This document shows, in pieces, positions 36,091-48,112 of a DNA stretch of 64,000 nt. The stretch's first letter is position 1. Each line of letters begins with the position of its first letter. The notes below the pieces were generated by a model. It worked only from the letters and a program-made list of their open reading frames with translations, was not told the origin of the DNA and did no database searches. A program made the translations under genes and the position numbers. Source of the DNA: Artemia franciscana (Eukaryota; Arthropoda; Branchiopoda; Anostraca; Artemiidae); the NCBI RefSeq assembly GCF_032884065.1, contig NC_088868.1:9438234-9502233 (forward strand), in the 5' to 3' direction.

Positions 36091-36229
36091 CAAGGTTGCC
36101 ACCTGTAGCACGAAAGTTTTATTTTAGCACTATTAGTCAATTTTTTGATTGCAGCACCAACAATCACAGTTTAGGAGGCAAATTAGGGCAGTTGTAGCAC
36201 TTTAAAAAATAACCTTGGTGGCAACCCTG
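36091..36229. mobile_element. Short hAT-like MITE
   Basis: 139 bp with ends CAAGGTTGCCACC and GGTGGCAACCCTG, that is inverted repeats around GGTTGCCACC as in many non-autonomous hAT elements. TGTAGCAC and GTAGCACTTT motifs occur just inside. A flanking duplication is imperfect (GTGCATAA and GTGTAACA). Confidence 0.5.
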
Positions 36230-36293
36230 TGTAACAGACTAGTGACTAATAATATCCAGCAAGGATGATGAATGAGGGAAAAACACGTTGCGT

Positions 36294-37345
36294 AACTAGA
36301 ACCCTATTGTTCAAGAAGAAATAGGACTTCGATAGATACCTTTCTCAGCCCCAATATGAATATCAGGAATTGGTGTATGGATAGAAGGTAGGCGGTAAAA
36401 GTAGATAAATATAGTTTGAAAAGCTTGCTGGAAGTGATACCTACTGTTATAGGGTAGAACGACCAGCAGTGGGTGAAAAGTTTGCCTTTTTTTTCATACA
36501 ATTGCAGCCAAACTATCAATCTAAAACAAAGAGGGTATAACTCCTCAACTTTCAAAAAAGCAACATGACTAATCAGCAGCTCATTATGAGGAGTGCTAAT
36601 GCGAGTGATCAAATGAACAACGGATCAGTGATCAATAGCGGAAGATTTCTTAGGGCGTAGGATTGCTCGTGCTGCAGAGTTGGCCACGACAGCAACTTAT
36701 GGGGAAGACAACTTGAAAGAAAGGTTTCAAGCTGTTCTTCATTGTCTGATTGAAGAGTGGTATTTAGAGGAGAAAACTGTTGAGACAGGAGGAACTTCGC
36801 TTGGATTTGCTTAACTACACATTGCTTAACTAGAACCCTATTGTTCAAGAAGAAATAGGACTTCGATAGATACCTTTCTCAGCCCCAATATGAATATCAG
36901 GAATTGGTGTATGGATAGAAGGTAGGCGGTAAAAGTAGATAAATATAGTTTGAAAAGCTTGCAGAAAGTGATACCTACTGTTATAGGGTAGAACGACGAG
37001 CAGTGGGTGAAAAGTTTGCCTTTTTTCATACAATTGCAGCCAAACTATCAATCTAAAACAAAGAGGGTATAACTCCTCAACTTTCAAAAAAGCAACATGA
37101 CTAATCAGCAGCTCATTATGAGGAGTGCTAATGCGAGTGATCAAATGAACAACGGATCAGTGATTAATAGCGGAAGATTTCTTAGGGCGTAGGATTGCTC
37201 GTGTTGCAGAGTTGGCCACGACAGCAACTTATGGGGAAGACAACTTGAAAGAAAGGTTTCAAGCTGTTCTTCATTGTCTGATTGAAGAGTGGTATTTAGA
37301 GGAGAAAACTGTTGAGACAGGAGGAACTTCGCTTGGATTTGGGGA
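36294..37345 (-). mobile_element. LINE C-terminal fragment in a 534-bp tandem duplication
   Basis: Two copies (36294-36810 and 36828-37345), 534 bp apart. On the minus strand both read TLQHEQSYALRNLPLLITDP, FLKVEELYPLCFRLIVWLQL and PYNSRYHFLQAFQTIFIYF, which resembles the tail downstream of CR1/Jockey-type reverse transcriptases (helical block, then RyhtR, then G-A-K-x-W-N). Copies differ by a 2-base A tract and a few substitutions; both are broken by stops. Confidence 0.5.
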
Positions 37346-37799
37346 CATCGAGAGCAGATAGGTCGGTGCTGAGATTTTTCGAAACATTTCTCTAAAGAGA
37401 AGTTAGAGACTGAGAGTCCTGCTGAAATGTGACTTCAAAAATATGGTTCCTGTAAGTAACACGTTCGAGTGTTCCAAGATTACTGATAGAACAAGCCCTA
37501 TTCCTTATTCTTAGTGTTTCATGAGACGTAAATGACGTTGGAGGCTAATAGAGCTGCAAGTTGAAACGGTCTAGATTAACTATCGGATAAGTTACACCTG
37601 CTAACCATGGAAAAAAATTGGATTACTGAGCATAAGTGACGTCATAAAAAAAACTCAATCTTTTTAAAAATTGATAAAACATGTGAAGTTATATGCAAGG
37701 TACGAAAAGAGATAGTAATTGTGAAGTATGGTACACCGTCAAGGGTCTGTAAATAAGATATGCTTAAATAGTGTATAAGACCACACTGTCTTTCCATGA
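37346..37799. other. No recognised feature
   Basis: AT-rich linker between the LINE duplication and the next repeat. Nothing recognised on either strand. Confidence 0.5.
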
Positions 37800-40020
37800 T
37801 AAACATGAAGAACAATAGGGAATTCTTTTCACAATACAGTGGAACTCTATATTTTATTGAATGTTTCGACCCTATGTCCAAGGGCCGTCCTCAACAAAAC
37901 ATAAATAAAACAGTTCGTGGTAACGAACTGTAGTAAGGAGCGACCCGGCTTAATAATAAACGAAACTCTAAAAAACGGAATTTTAATACTAATAGATACA
38001 TCAAAAGAATCGAATTTTTATATTGATTTTAAATATATAAATCATCAAATTTAGTCTTACCAATCAAAAGTTACGAGCCCGAGAAAGTTTGCCGTATTTC
38101 GGAAAATAAGGGGAAATACCCCCAAAGAGTCATAGAATCATGTTTTTTATCCAAAGACCGATCAAGGGTGCGTTTTTCTGGTTTTTTTTTCATGGGTAAC
38201 CGTATCGACCCAATGGTCCTAGAATGTCATGACATAGCTCATTCTAACTGAAATTAAAAGTTTTAGTGCCCTTTTAAAGCGTCCCAACAAAATTGGAGGG
38301 CACCTAGGCCCCCTCCCACGCTAATTTTTTTCCGAAGTCAACGGATCAAATTTTAAGATAGCCATTTTGCTCAGTATAGTCAAAAAACGTAATAACTATG
38401 TCTTTGGGGATGACTTACTCCCCCGCAGTCCCCGGGGGAGGGGCTGCAAGGTACAAATTTTGACCAGTGTTTACATAAAATAATGGTTATTGGGAAGTGT
38501 ACAGACATTTTCAGGTTTTTTTTTGGTTGGGGGGCTTGAGGGGAGAGGGCTACGAGGGAGGATCTTTCTTTGGAGGAATTTGTCATGGGGGAAGAGAAAT
38601 TCCATGAAGGGGTGCAGGATTTTCTAGCATTATTTAAAAAACATTGAAAAAATAAATATGAGGAATTTTTTCAACTGAGAGTAAGGAGCAGCATGAATTC
38701 TTAAAACAAACAGAAATTATTACGCATATAAGGGGTTCATATCCTCCTCGATGCCTCGGTCTTTACGCAGAAGTATTTTTAGTAATTTCAACTATTTATT
38801 CTACGGCCTTTGTGATCCAAGGGTCATTCTTGGAACAAAATTTAAGCTTTACTGTAAAGAACGAGGTATTCACGAGGGAGGAACCCCCTCATATACATAA
38901 TAAAAATATACGAATATAGAATCTTGTTACGCAAGTTAATTCGTAAGTTACGTATAATTTGTACTAATAAACGTTCGTTAAAAATTAGAAGTTCTAGTTG
39001 GCTTTTTAAGTAACCAAAAAATTGGACGGCAACTAGGCCTCCTCCCCCACCCCTGTTTTTTCAAAATCGTCCGATCAAAACTAAGAAAAAAGTATTCAGC
39101 CAAAAAAAATAATATACAAATTTGGCTTAATTATTTATGTGCGGAGAGCCGAAATCAAAACATGAATTAATTTAAAAACGTTCAGAAATTAAATTAAAAA
39201 AAAAAACAGGTTTTTTTAACTGAAAGTAAGGAGCGACATTAAAACTTGAAACGAACAAAAATTACTCGGCAATTAATTTTTTACTGTTTTAAAAAGTAGA
39301 GTTGAGAGAAAGAGCCAAACTTTAGCGTAAAGAGCGGGGCGTTGAGGAGAGAACAGCCCCTTTCATACGCGGAGTAATTTCTGTTCGTTTTAAGATTTAA
39401 TATCGTTCCTTAGTTTCAGTTAAAAAACTGAAACTCTTTTTTTTATTTTTTATTAAAGAAAAGAGATTTTCAATAACATAAAGCCATTAAAACCAAAATG
39501 TAGTTTTTTAAAGTAGTCTCAGCATCCTTACTTCAGCGAAATTCACCTGGACTGACGAATTAAGTGAGGTGAAACAAGGCAATTCATTGCAGTGAAAGAA
39601 AAATAATTTAAAACACGCTTTCACTGCTAATCTAGCTTTTTTGGAAGCTAACCTTGAAAGTATTTTTGTAACTGATTGTGTGTTAGTGTCTACTGTTTTT
39701 TAATATATTTATAAAAGCCATTTTAAATAAATTTGTGTATAAAGCATTTAGTGAGTATCCCCCCAAACCCCTCTATGGGAGAAAATAGGGATACTTTATT
39801 GATCAGTTCTGGTTAAATTTAGCTAAAGTAAGCATGCCGGGACTGTTTTTAAAAAATTCGTTTTAAATTTATAGGCTGTATGCTATTGTAAGTCTCTTTT
39901 CTTTTCTATATTTATGTTTTGTTGAGGACGGCCCTTGGACATAGGGTCGAAATATTCATTTAAATAGAGTTTCACTTTCTTGCGAATAGAATTCCCTATG
40001 GTTCTTCTTTGTTTTGATGT
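37800..40020. mobile_element. Element with ~110-bp inverted ends enclosing a palindromic-family copy
   Basis: The left end 37800-37907 (TTTCGACCCTATGTCCAAGG, CCGTCCTCAACAAAACATAA) is the inverse of 39885-40020. Between them lies a copy of the dispersed family starting CAGTTCGTGGTAACGAACTG at about 37911. The ends have the general look of Penelope-like or foldback termini. No open frame of significance. Confidence 0.5.
37908..39440. repeat. Palindromic dispersed family, copy 1
   Basis: Order of blocks: CAGTTCGTGGTAACGAACTG, GTAGTAAGGAGCGACCCGGCT, GGAGGGCACCTAGGCCCCCT, the hairpin at about 38720-38905 (arms with CTTTACG and AAAGAACGAGGTA), a degenerate GGACGGCAACTAGGCCTCCT block, and a second hairpin at about 39220-39420 whose left arm is partly deleted. 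Non-coding. Confidence 0.8.
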
Positions 40021-41835
40021 TTAAGTTATGTTTGCAGCAGAGCACATGCGATTAATGTTGTTGCTGGATAATTATTTTTTTTTTTTAATTTATTAATTGC
40101 ACCCAGGAAACCTAATATTAAGCGGATAAGTAATGCTGGAACGCACTTGAGAGGATCAGTTTTTTGCAAACTTTGTTTGACAGAATGACGAATATCATAA
40201 GCCTAGTCAAAACTGGGGTGATCACACTGGAGCCATAAGTGGCAACAAAATTCGAACTATCTCCAAGCTTCAACAAGGCTTAAATCACTTCATCAATGTT
40301 TGTAACACGCGATAGATACGTCTGAAAAGTCCAACTTTTTTTCTGCGCACCGTAGAGCACGGCAAGTATGTGCAAGATAGATTTCAAGCGGCCCGTACGT
40401 TAGGGTACATTCTAAAGGTGCTGTATTGACACTACGTAATTGTGAAAAAACTGATCAAATACACAGAAATATTAACATTTCCAAATGTTTAAATAGTGAA
40501 AGAACTATAATTTTTTATTTAAAAAAGCACAATGTGATAAATTAAAGACACAGATTTCTTGCCTTTCAAAATATAGCTTTTGCAGGGTCTAAAACAAAGA
40601 GAAAAGAAAGAAAGAGAGAAAGGGAGTTGTCACAGAAACAAAAGTTTCTGTTTTAACCTGTCTTTAAAAGACAGTTTAAAAAAGGGACAAGGAAATTGAT
40701 AAGAATCATACCGAAGAACGAATAGATAATCTTAACTAAGAGCATATTCGGGGCATTAGAGTAGTTCACAGGAAATGAAATTTGCAGAATATTTTGCCAA
40801 GATCTTTTTTGAACTATTAATTCCTAAATAATGATTGACTACATTTGCCTCACTTTTAGACTATAAATAAGAATCAACCCAAATAACTTAGGAATATATT
40901 GGGGCTAGAAAAGATTCAAATACTAAAAAAGATACTTTTTCACTGAAATAATCCAAAAATGTATTTTTTTAATCTTGTGGGGAGGGGGTCAAGAATACCA
41001 AATATCCCCTCATTATTGACGCCCTAGGCAATAAAGAAAGAATAAACATTCTACAGACAAATATGTCCGCAAAGTAGTCCTCTTGAGAAAATGTAATTTA
41101 AAGATGTAAAACATTTTGTGACTCACACTTGGTTTTAAGTTTCTTGAAGATGCATATGGAAGAATATTCAGCCAGTTTTATTTTCAGTTACATTCCTATT
41201 ACACTACTGGCTGCCATTTGTCGGCTTCATGGAAATATTTTGAAAAACAGCATGCTTCAATGATGCAGAAAACTACTAAGATGAAAGATTTTACACACAC
41301 ACCCTCCCCCCCAGCCCAGAAAAGTGTTTGGATGCCCCCATCATACAGCTTGTGCCAGCATCCAGCTATGTGTAATACCGTGAGAGTTAGACCATTTTTA
41401 TGCCAGGCATCCTGGTAACTACCCAATAAGCCACAGCTTAGCCAATCTTGTTATATCTTAACAGAGTGAGCGAAACTCCTCCGCTTAGTTAAAGAAAAAA
41501 CCTACAAGCGAGAAATAGGCTTATGCCACAAAGACATTAAAAAGTATAAGAAGCCCTTTTTCCAGCAAATGCACTAAAAAGTGAATAAGCTTTTCTTTTA
41601 TGCTAACAAGATACATTGAAAGTTTGCAATAATGAAAATGAAAGCGTGACATAACTGCCCCACACTTTCGTTTTTAGTCTTGAGATATTTTCAATTTTTC
41701 GCCGGTTGCACAATCTTTATCCTTCATAGTGCGATTGGAGACAAATATTTTGAATTTTGTATTAAAATATTTATCTTTATTCCTTGTAATCTTTACTTTT
41801 AGGACAGAATGAACCTCTTTCTTATTTTACCTCAC
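40021..41835. other. No gene recognised
   Basis: AT-rich sequence with one pyrimidine block (CACACACACCCTCCCCCCCAG near 41295). Antiparallel short frames at 41199-41426 have no recognisable relatives. Confidence 0.5.
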
Positions 41836-41839
41836 TTTA

Positions 41840-42110
41840 TTTGTCAGTCTTGGTTCTGGTTGGATTCCACTGAATTAGGGATGATGGGACTGCTTTAAAA
41901 AATTATATTTTAGTTATAATGGCTGTATGTTAATGTAGGTCTCTTTTCTTTTCTATAAAGTAAAAAACAATTGTTTCTAACCGGAACTAAGGAGCAACAT
42001 TAAAACTTAAAACAAACAGAAATTACTCCATGTATAAAAGGGGCTGTTCCCTCCTCAATACCCCGTTCTTTACACTAAAGTTTTTTACTTTTTTAAAAGT
42101 AGAGTTGAGA
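41840..42110. repeat. Partial palindromic-family copy 2
   Basis: 41840-41955 repeats 39800-39910 (GGCTGTATG-TA-TGTA-GTCTCTTTTCTTTTCTAT). It then runs into AAGGAGCAACATTAAAACTT and the left arm of the hairpin (AGGGGCTGTTCCCTCCTCAA), ending where the right arm of the long inverted repeat begins. Confidence 0.7.
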
Positions 42111-42617
42111 GTCAATCTGAATATGCAAGACTTGAACTTGAACTTCGTCGCAAAAAGTGGAAGTTGTATTTTTCAACTGGCATCAAGCCCCATTATAAGA
42201 AATTATCTTCGGGTTCAGTAGGATTAATCCAGTTGATCACATAAAAAATATGGCTTCCTCATCGGCTCTCCAATAAAGCATACATGGCCACTCTTATCAG
42301 CTCAAATCAGACGGCGAGTGGTCTTTCTTGTACATTCTTTATCACGAATAAGCTGCATTTCAACTACTGTGTTCTGTCAAAATTTTAATTTCATGGACAT
42401 GCTACATTGTTTGTAGCTAGCACTGTTGAAGAAAACCCTGTGAAAAATCAAGACTCAGATCTCCTCTCCCTTCACAAACCTACCATTTCCATCTTCTTAG
42501 AATATTCAGCTTTTCCAATCCTTTTTTGTAAAAGAAGTAAATTCCTGTAGATAATATTTGCTTAAAGACCCTTAACCATCCTTACACTGACCCAATAATT
42601 TACTGCGGTATTGGTTC

Positions 42618-42648
<31 letters not shown>

Positions 42649-43110
42649 TTATTTCTTAAACACTTACAAAAAGGGAAAAAGTGGAAAACAAGGAGAAAAA
42701 TAAAGAACTACAAATTACACAAAACACTCGTCTCCCCTCCCTCCAAAAACATACAATTTAAAACTGTTAGAATATTCAGCTTTTCCAATCCGATTTTTTT
42801 TTGTAAAAAAAAAATAAATTCCTGTAGATAATATTTGCTTAAAGACTCTTAACCCACTGACCCAATAATTTACCGCGGTATTTGCTCTGTTTACAACTGT
42901 TTGTGTTTATTACACGAAGAATTGTTTATGGTACCAACCCTGAACTTACATCAAATAAATGAATAATAAAAATCAAAACCGACAATGTGCCATTTTTAGG
43001 ATCTTCTTCATTGTTTTATAAATTATGTTGCTCCAATATCAACAAATTATCTAAAATTTAAAAAACTCCCAACAAGTTAAATAATAATATCTCACTGTCA
43101 GGAAAAAAAA
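42100..43110 (-). repeat. Right arm of the long inverted-repeat pair
   Basis: Inverse of 35290-36025, but longer because a TAA microsatellite insertion and a second partial copy of the GAATATTCAGCTTTTCCAATCC block sit at about 42618-42860. Confidence 0.75.
42618..42649. repeat. (TAA)n microsatellite
   Basis: About ten uninterrupted TAA units inside the right inverted-repeat arm. Confidence 0.95.
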
Positions 43111-43121
43111 CAGATATTGTC

Positions 43122-44285
43122 AAACAGTTCGTGGTAACGAACTGTAGTAAGGAGCGACCCGGCTCAATAGAAACCAAAACTCTAAAAAATGGAATTTTGA
43201 TACAAATAGCTACATCAAAAGAATCGCATTTTAATGCTAATTTTAAATATATATGAGTTTCATCAAGTTTAGTCTTACGCATCAAAAGTTACGAGCCTGA
43301 GAAAATTTGCGCTATTTTAGAAAATAGGGGGAAACACCCCCTAAAAGTCATAGAATCTTAACCAAAATTACACCATCAGATTCAACGTATCAGAGAACCC
43401 TATAGTAGAAGTTTCAAGCTCCTATCTACAAAAATGTGGAATTTTTTTTTTTGCCAGAAGGCAGATCGCGGATGCATGTTTATTTGTTTATTTGTTTTTT
43501 TTTCTCAGGGGTGATCGTATCGACCCAGTTGTCCTAAAATGTTGCAAGAGGGCTCATTCTAACGAAATGAAAAGTTCTAGTGCCCTTTTTAAGTGACAAA
43601 AAAAATTGGAGGGCACCTAGGCCCCCTCCCACGCTAATTATTTTCCCAAAGTCAACGGATCAAAATTCTGAGATAGCCATTTTATTCAGCCTAGTCAAAA
43701 AACCTTATAACTATGTCTTTGGAGACGACTTACTCCTCCACAGTCCCCGTGGGAGGGGCTACAAGTTACAAACTTTGACCAGCGCTTACACATAGTAATG
43801 GTTATTGGGAAGTGTACAAGCATTTTCAGGAGGATTTTTTGGTTGGGGGGAGGAGTTGAGAAGAGGGGGATATACGGGGGGAGCTTTCCATTGAGGAATC
43901 TGTCATGGGGGAAGAAAATTTCCATGAAGGGAGTGCAGGATTTACTAGCATTGTTTAAAAAAAAAACAATGAAAAAATAAATATGAAAAAGTTTTTTTCT
44001 GCTGGAAGTAAGGAGCAGCATTAAAACTTAAAAGAACAGAAATTATTACCCATATGAAGGGCTCACCTCCCCCTAATACCTCGCTCTTTACGTTAAAGTA
44101 TTTTTAGGAATGTCAACTATTTATTCTACGGCTTTTGTGATTCAGGAGTCATTCTTAATGAATTGGGACAAAATTTAAGATTTAGTGTAAAGAGGGAGGT
44201 ACTGACGGTGCGGCGAACCCTCTCATTGGAGTAATAAAAACATGAGAATAAAAAATTCTTTACGTAAGCTAATTTATAAGTTACG
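43122..44285. repeat. Palindromic dispersed family, copy 3
   Basis: Full 5' part from CAGTTCGTGGTAACGAACTG through GGAGGGCACCTAGGCCCCCT (43603-43640) to the hairpin at about 44040-44235 (CCTCGCTCTTTACG against GTAAAGAGGGAGG). Confidence 0.85.
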
Positions 44286-45075
44286 TATATCTTTTATTAA
44301 TAAAAAGATTCGTAAAAAAATGAAAGTTCTAGTTGCCTTTTTAAATGACCAAAAAAATTGGAGGGCACCTAGGCCCCCTCCCACGCTCATTTTTACCAAA
44401 GTCAACGAATCACAATTTTGAGATAGCCATTTTGTTCGCATAGTCTAAAACCAAAAAACTATGTCTTTGGGGATGACTTACTCCCCCACAGTCCCGGGGG
44501 GAGGGGCTGCAAGTTACAAACTTTGGTCAGTGTTTACATACAGTAATAGTTATTGGGAATTGTATAAACGCTTTCAAGTTGTTTTTTTTTGTTTCGGGGG
44601 GGGGGGGGTGAGGGAAAGGGGCTATATGGGAGGATCTTTCCTTGGAGGAATATGTCATGGGGGATGAGAAATTCAATTAAAAGGGAGCAGGATTTTCTAG
44701 CATTACTATACAAAAACAATGAAAAAAAAACTGAATTTTTTTTTTCATTTGAAAGTAAAAAGTAGCATTAAAACTTAAAACGAACAGAGATTATTACGCA
44801 TATGAGGTGTTTTTCTCCTCATAAATATCTCCCTCTTTATGCTAAAGTATTTTTAGTAATTTCAACTATTTATTCTACGGCCTTTCTCATTGAGGGGTAA
44901 TTCTTAAAGAATTGGGACAAAAGTTAAGAGTTAGTTAGTGTAAAGAGCGAGGTATTAACGAAGGGACAAACCCCCTCATATACATAATAAAAATATAAGA
45001 ATATAAAAGTTTCTAACGTAAGTTAATTCGTAAGTTACGTATATTTTTTACTACTAAAATCGGTTGTTAACAATT
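44286..45075. repeat. Palindromic dispersed family, copy 4 (5' truncated)
   Basis: Starts within the AGTTCTAGTTGCCTTTTTAA block, then GGAGGGCACCTAGGCCCCCT (44358-44380), a run of 11 G near 44600, and the hairpin at about 44790-44990. It abuts copy 3 directly, which suggests recombination between related blocks. Confidence 0.8.
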
Positions 45076-45099
45076 GAAAGTTCTAGTTGCTTTTTTAAT

Positions 45100-46450
45100 T
45101 AAATAAAAAAACTAGTTTTTTCCATGAAAAAAAGCAAGGACCGACATTAAAAGTTAAAACGAACAGAAATTAATCCGTGTATGAAAGGAGCTGTTCCCTT
45201 CTCAACGCCCCGCTCTTTAATCTAAATTTTTTTTACTGTTTAATAAAGTAGAATTTAGAGAAATAATCAAACTGTACCGTAAATAGCGCGGCATTGAAAA
45301 GGGACCCGGCTCAATTGTAAACAAAAGTCTAAAAAACGGATTTTGATACTAATAGTTGCATCAAAAGAATGAGATGTTTAAGCTAATTTTGAAAATATAA
45401 GTTTCATCCAATCAAGGCTAACCCATCAAATTTTAAGAGCCGAAGAGAATTTGCCCTATTTTGGAAAACAGGGAGTTACACCCCCTAAAAGATGTAGAAT
45501 TTTAACAAAAATCACAACATCGCATTCAGCGTATCAGAGAACCGTACTGTAGAAGTTTCAAGCTCCTATCTACAAAAATGTGGAAATTCGTATTTTTTGG
45601 CCAGAAGACCAATCACAGGTGCGTGTTTATTTGTTTTTCTTTTTTTATTTATTTTTTCCCCAGGAGTGATCATATCGACCCAGTTGTCCTAGAAGGTTGC
45701 GAGAGGGCTCATTCTAACTGAAACTTATAGTTCTAACCTAACATAGTGCCGTTTTTAAGTGACCAAAAAAATTGGAGGGCACCTAGCCCCCCTCACACGC
45801 TCATTTTTATCCCAAAGTCAAAATATCAAAATTTTGAGATAGTCATTTTGTTCAGCATTATCAAAAAAATAATAACTATGTCTTCCTGGATGACATACTC
45901 CCCCCACAATCTCTTGGGAGGGGCTGCAAGTTCAAAACTTTGACCAGTTTTTACATATAGTAATGGTTCTTGGAAAGTGTATAGACATTTTCATGGGAAT
46001 ATTTTTTGTTGGGGGGCTGATGTGTGGGAGCTACGTGGAAGGATCTTTCCTTAGAAGTATTCGTTCATGGGGAAACAGAAATTCTATAAAGGGGGCGCAG
46101 GATTTTCCTGTATTATTTAAAAAAACAAACAATGACCAAATAAAAATGAAAACAGTTTTTTCAACTGAAAGTAAGGATCAGCATCAAAAACGAATAGATT
46201 GAAACTCAAAACGAACAGATATTATTACGTTTATAAGGGGATTATTTCCTTCTAAATACCATGGTCTTTACGCACAAGTATTATTAATAATATCAACTAT
46301 TTAATCTACGGTCTTTGTGATTCTGGGGTGATTCTTAAGGATTTGGGACAAAATTTCAGATGTAATATAAAGAGCGAAGCATAAACGGGGGGGGGGCAAA
46401 CACTTTCATATGAGTAATGAAAATACACGAATATAGCAGTTCGTGACGTA
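45100..46450. repeat. Palindromic dispersed family, copy 5 (chimeric)
   Basis: Begins with the second hairpin type (45130-45290, AACGCCCCGCTCTTTA). Part-way through the right arm it switches to GGGACCCGGCTCAATTGTAA, the start block of another copy, then follows the standard order to a hairpin at about 46220-46425. The switch at about 45300 is an internal recombination joint. Confidence 0.75.
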
Positions 46451-48029
46451 AATTAATTCGTAAGGTACGGTTATATTTCGTTTCTAATATAGATGGCGGT
46501 AGAGGAGCATTTTTTTTTGGAAGAGAAGTAATCTTACTTGCAAAAATAAATTATTTGGGGTGTGTTCCAGCTGATGGTTTTTCAGTAACTGCAGTTACTG
46601 TGCGGTAACTGCCCATTTTAAACTGTATTAGAGCCAGTGGGAACGGCACAGTAACCTGACGAACAGTAGCGTTATTTTCAAATTACATACACGTGTTTAA
46701 ATTTAAGGGAAGTTTAATGTTGATTAGTATATATTTTTTAAATTCCTTCTGTTTCAGAGCATTTTAGAGAGGTTCTAAGCCAACCATGGGCATTTGGCTG
46801 TCACAGATGATTTTACTCAAATGAACTGGTGAAAAATAAATAGAATATATAAATTTTCTCTTTTTTATTATTTCAAGACTAGAATATCACAAAGCTAAGC
46901 ATTCACATAGCTTGATTGTAACTTAAGCAAATACAATCCCTGATGGTGTTTTGTTGATACCTGTCTTAAATTGATTTGTTTAAATAAAATGGGCCTATAG
47001 CATTTATAGGACAGTAATGGGACAACTATAGCAAGTTTTTTTTCAATATTCTATTTTTATCAAATAATTGTCGTTCTCTGGTCACATTTGTGTTCCTTGC
47101 TAAGTGGTAGGCGCTCTGGGTTGGAATGCTTTGTCCAAGGGGTGCAGGTTTAATTCCTGGCATTGCCAGTTTATTTGGTTTTGGATAGGGGTTGGTGATA
47201 TGACTAACCTCAGCTAGAATTGGACCAACTTTAAATGATTACAGAGAGAAATTTAGGTACAGTAAGGAGGAAGGGCATGCAAGAGCATAGGCTGGCTGGT
47301 CCCTAGCTTCCTATTGCACTACCTGGCCAAATGACCACCAGGTCCTTTACTTGCCTACTGACTTAGCCATAGAAACTTTCTTTCAAACCCATTAAATATA
47401 AGTAGAAATGAAGAATACCAGTATGATGGTCCTTCCATTTCCCTGAAATGTGGATGTATGGACAAGAGTGTGGGGCATGAGAGATGGCTTGTGAATGTAA
47501 TGGGGGTGAATGTTCTGCAAGATTTAAAAATTTATGAAAGTTGCTTAGGTAGGCAACTAAGCACAGAAGTATAATTTTGTTATTTGTTTTTCTTTGTAAC
47601 TATTATGCTTATTTAATGTCAAGTATTTTAAAGTTAATCTCCTTTATTTTGTTTTTAATTGCCATGGCCCTAGGGCTTAAATACAACTAAACCTACTTAT
47701 ATCCATTGATTTTATTTAAATAGATAGGAGTTCTATGTTTCCTAGCTTCAGTAAATTTAAATGCAATTGTGAGACCAGGGATTACAAAGTAGGTGAAAAC
47801 TTGCAAATGGACCTCTGGTATTAATAAATAATTTGTAAGAAATGGATATAAATTTAAAGATTAAAAAAAAATATTTTAGAAAACAAAGAAGACAAATGTC
47901 ACAAATATAGGTTGCCCTTAAGATTGAAATGAACAAAGCTTCAATTATGAATCTGTTTTCCTTTGAACAGACTGAAGGGACAAACCTCCAAGCTTTGACA
48001 AATTCAATCTTACTTTTGGGCAATCTCAC
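46451..48029. other. Low-repeat region
   Basis: Less repeat-dense than its surroundings. Holds a perfect 18-bp palindrome CAGTAACTGCAGTTACTG (46583-46600) and a SINE (47095-47370). No exon recognised; the 47757-48029 minus frame is only an extension of the intron next to the exon below. Confidence 0.45.
47095..47370 (+). mobile_element. tRNA-headed SINE
   Basis: TAAGTGGTAGGCGCTCTGGG (47101-47120) resembles a tRNA A-box region, and GGTGCAGGTTTAATTCCTGG (47141-47160) a B-box region with one change from GGTTCGATTCC. The body contains GCATGCAAGAGCATAGGCTG, shared with 29905-30070. Confidence 0.6.
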
Positions 48030-48112
48030 CTTTCCTTTTCAAAGGGAACTTTCTTTGGATGTTTCCCGTCCAACTAAAAACAACAGGGACAGCATCAGGT
48101 ACAAGTGACCTT
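48030..48112 (-). CDS. Exon resembling the end of a THAP domain
   Basis: An 83-bp minus-strand segment with acceptor AAGTAG before it and donor GTGAGA after it. It encodes RSLVPDAVPVVFSWTGNIQR then KFPLKRK. THAP zinc-binding DNA-recognition domains end in a motif close to R-x-L-K-P-x-A-V-P-T-I-F, and this fits with S, V and VVF variations. Phase at both ends is open, so it must belong to a multi-exon gene. The C2CH part of the domain (with CSEHF) was searched for upstream to 50 kb and not seen. It could be a host THAP gene or a relic of a P-element-like transposon. Confidence 0.42.

Noticed and set aside
35290-43110. Polinton-type element because of the long inverted ends
   Set aside because: No polymerase, integrase or capsid-type motif was recognised between the arms; the interior is LINE tails and dispersed repeats.
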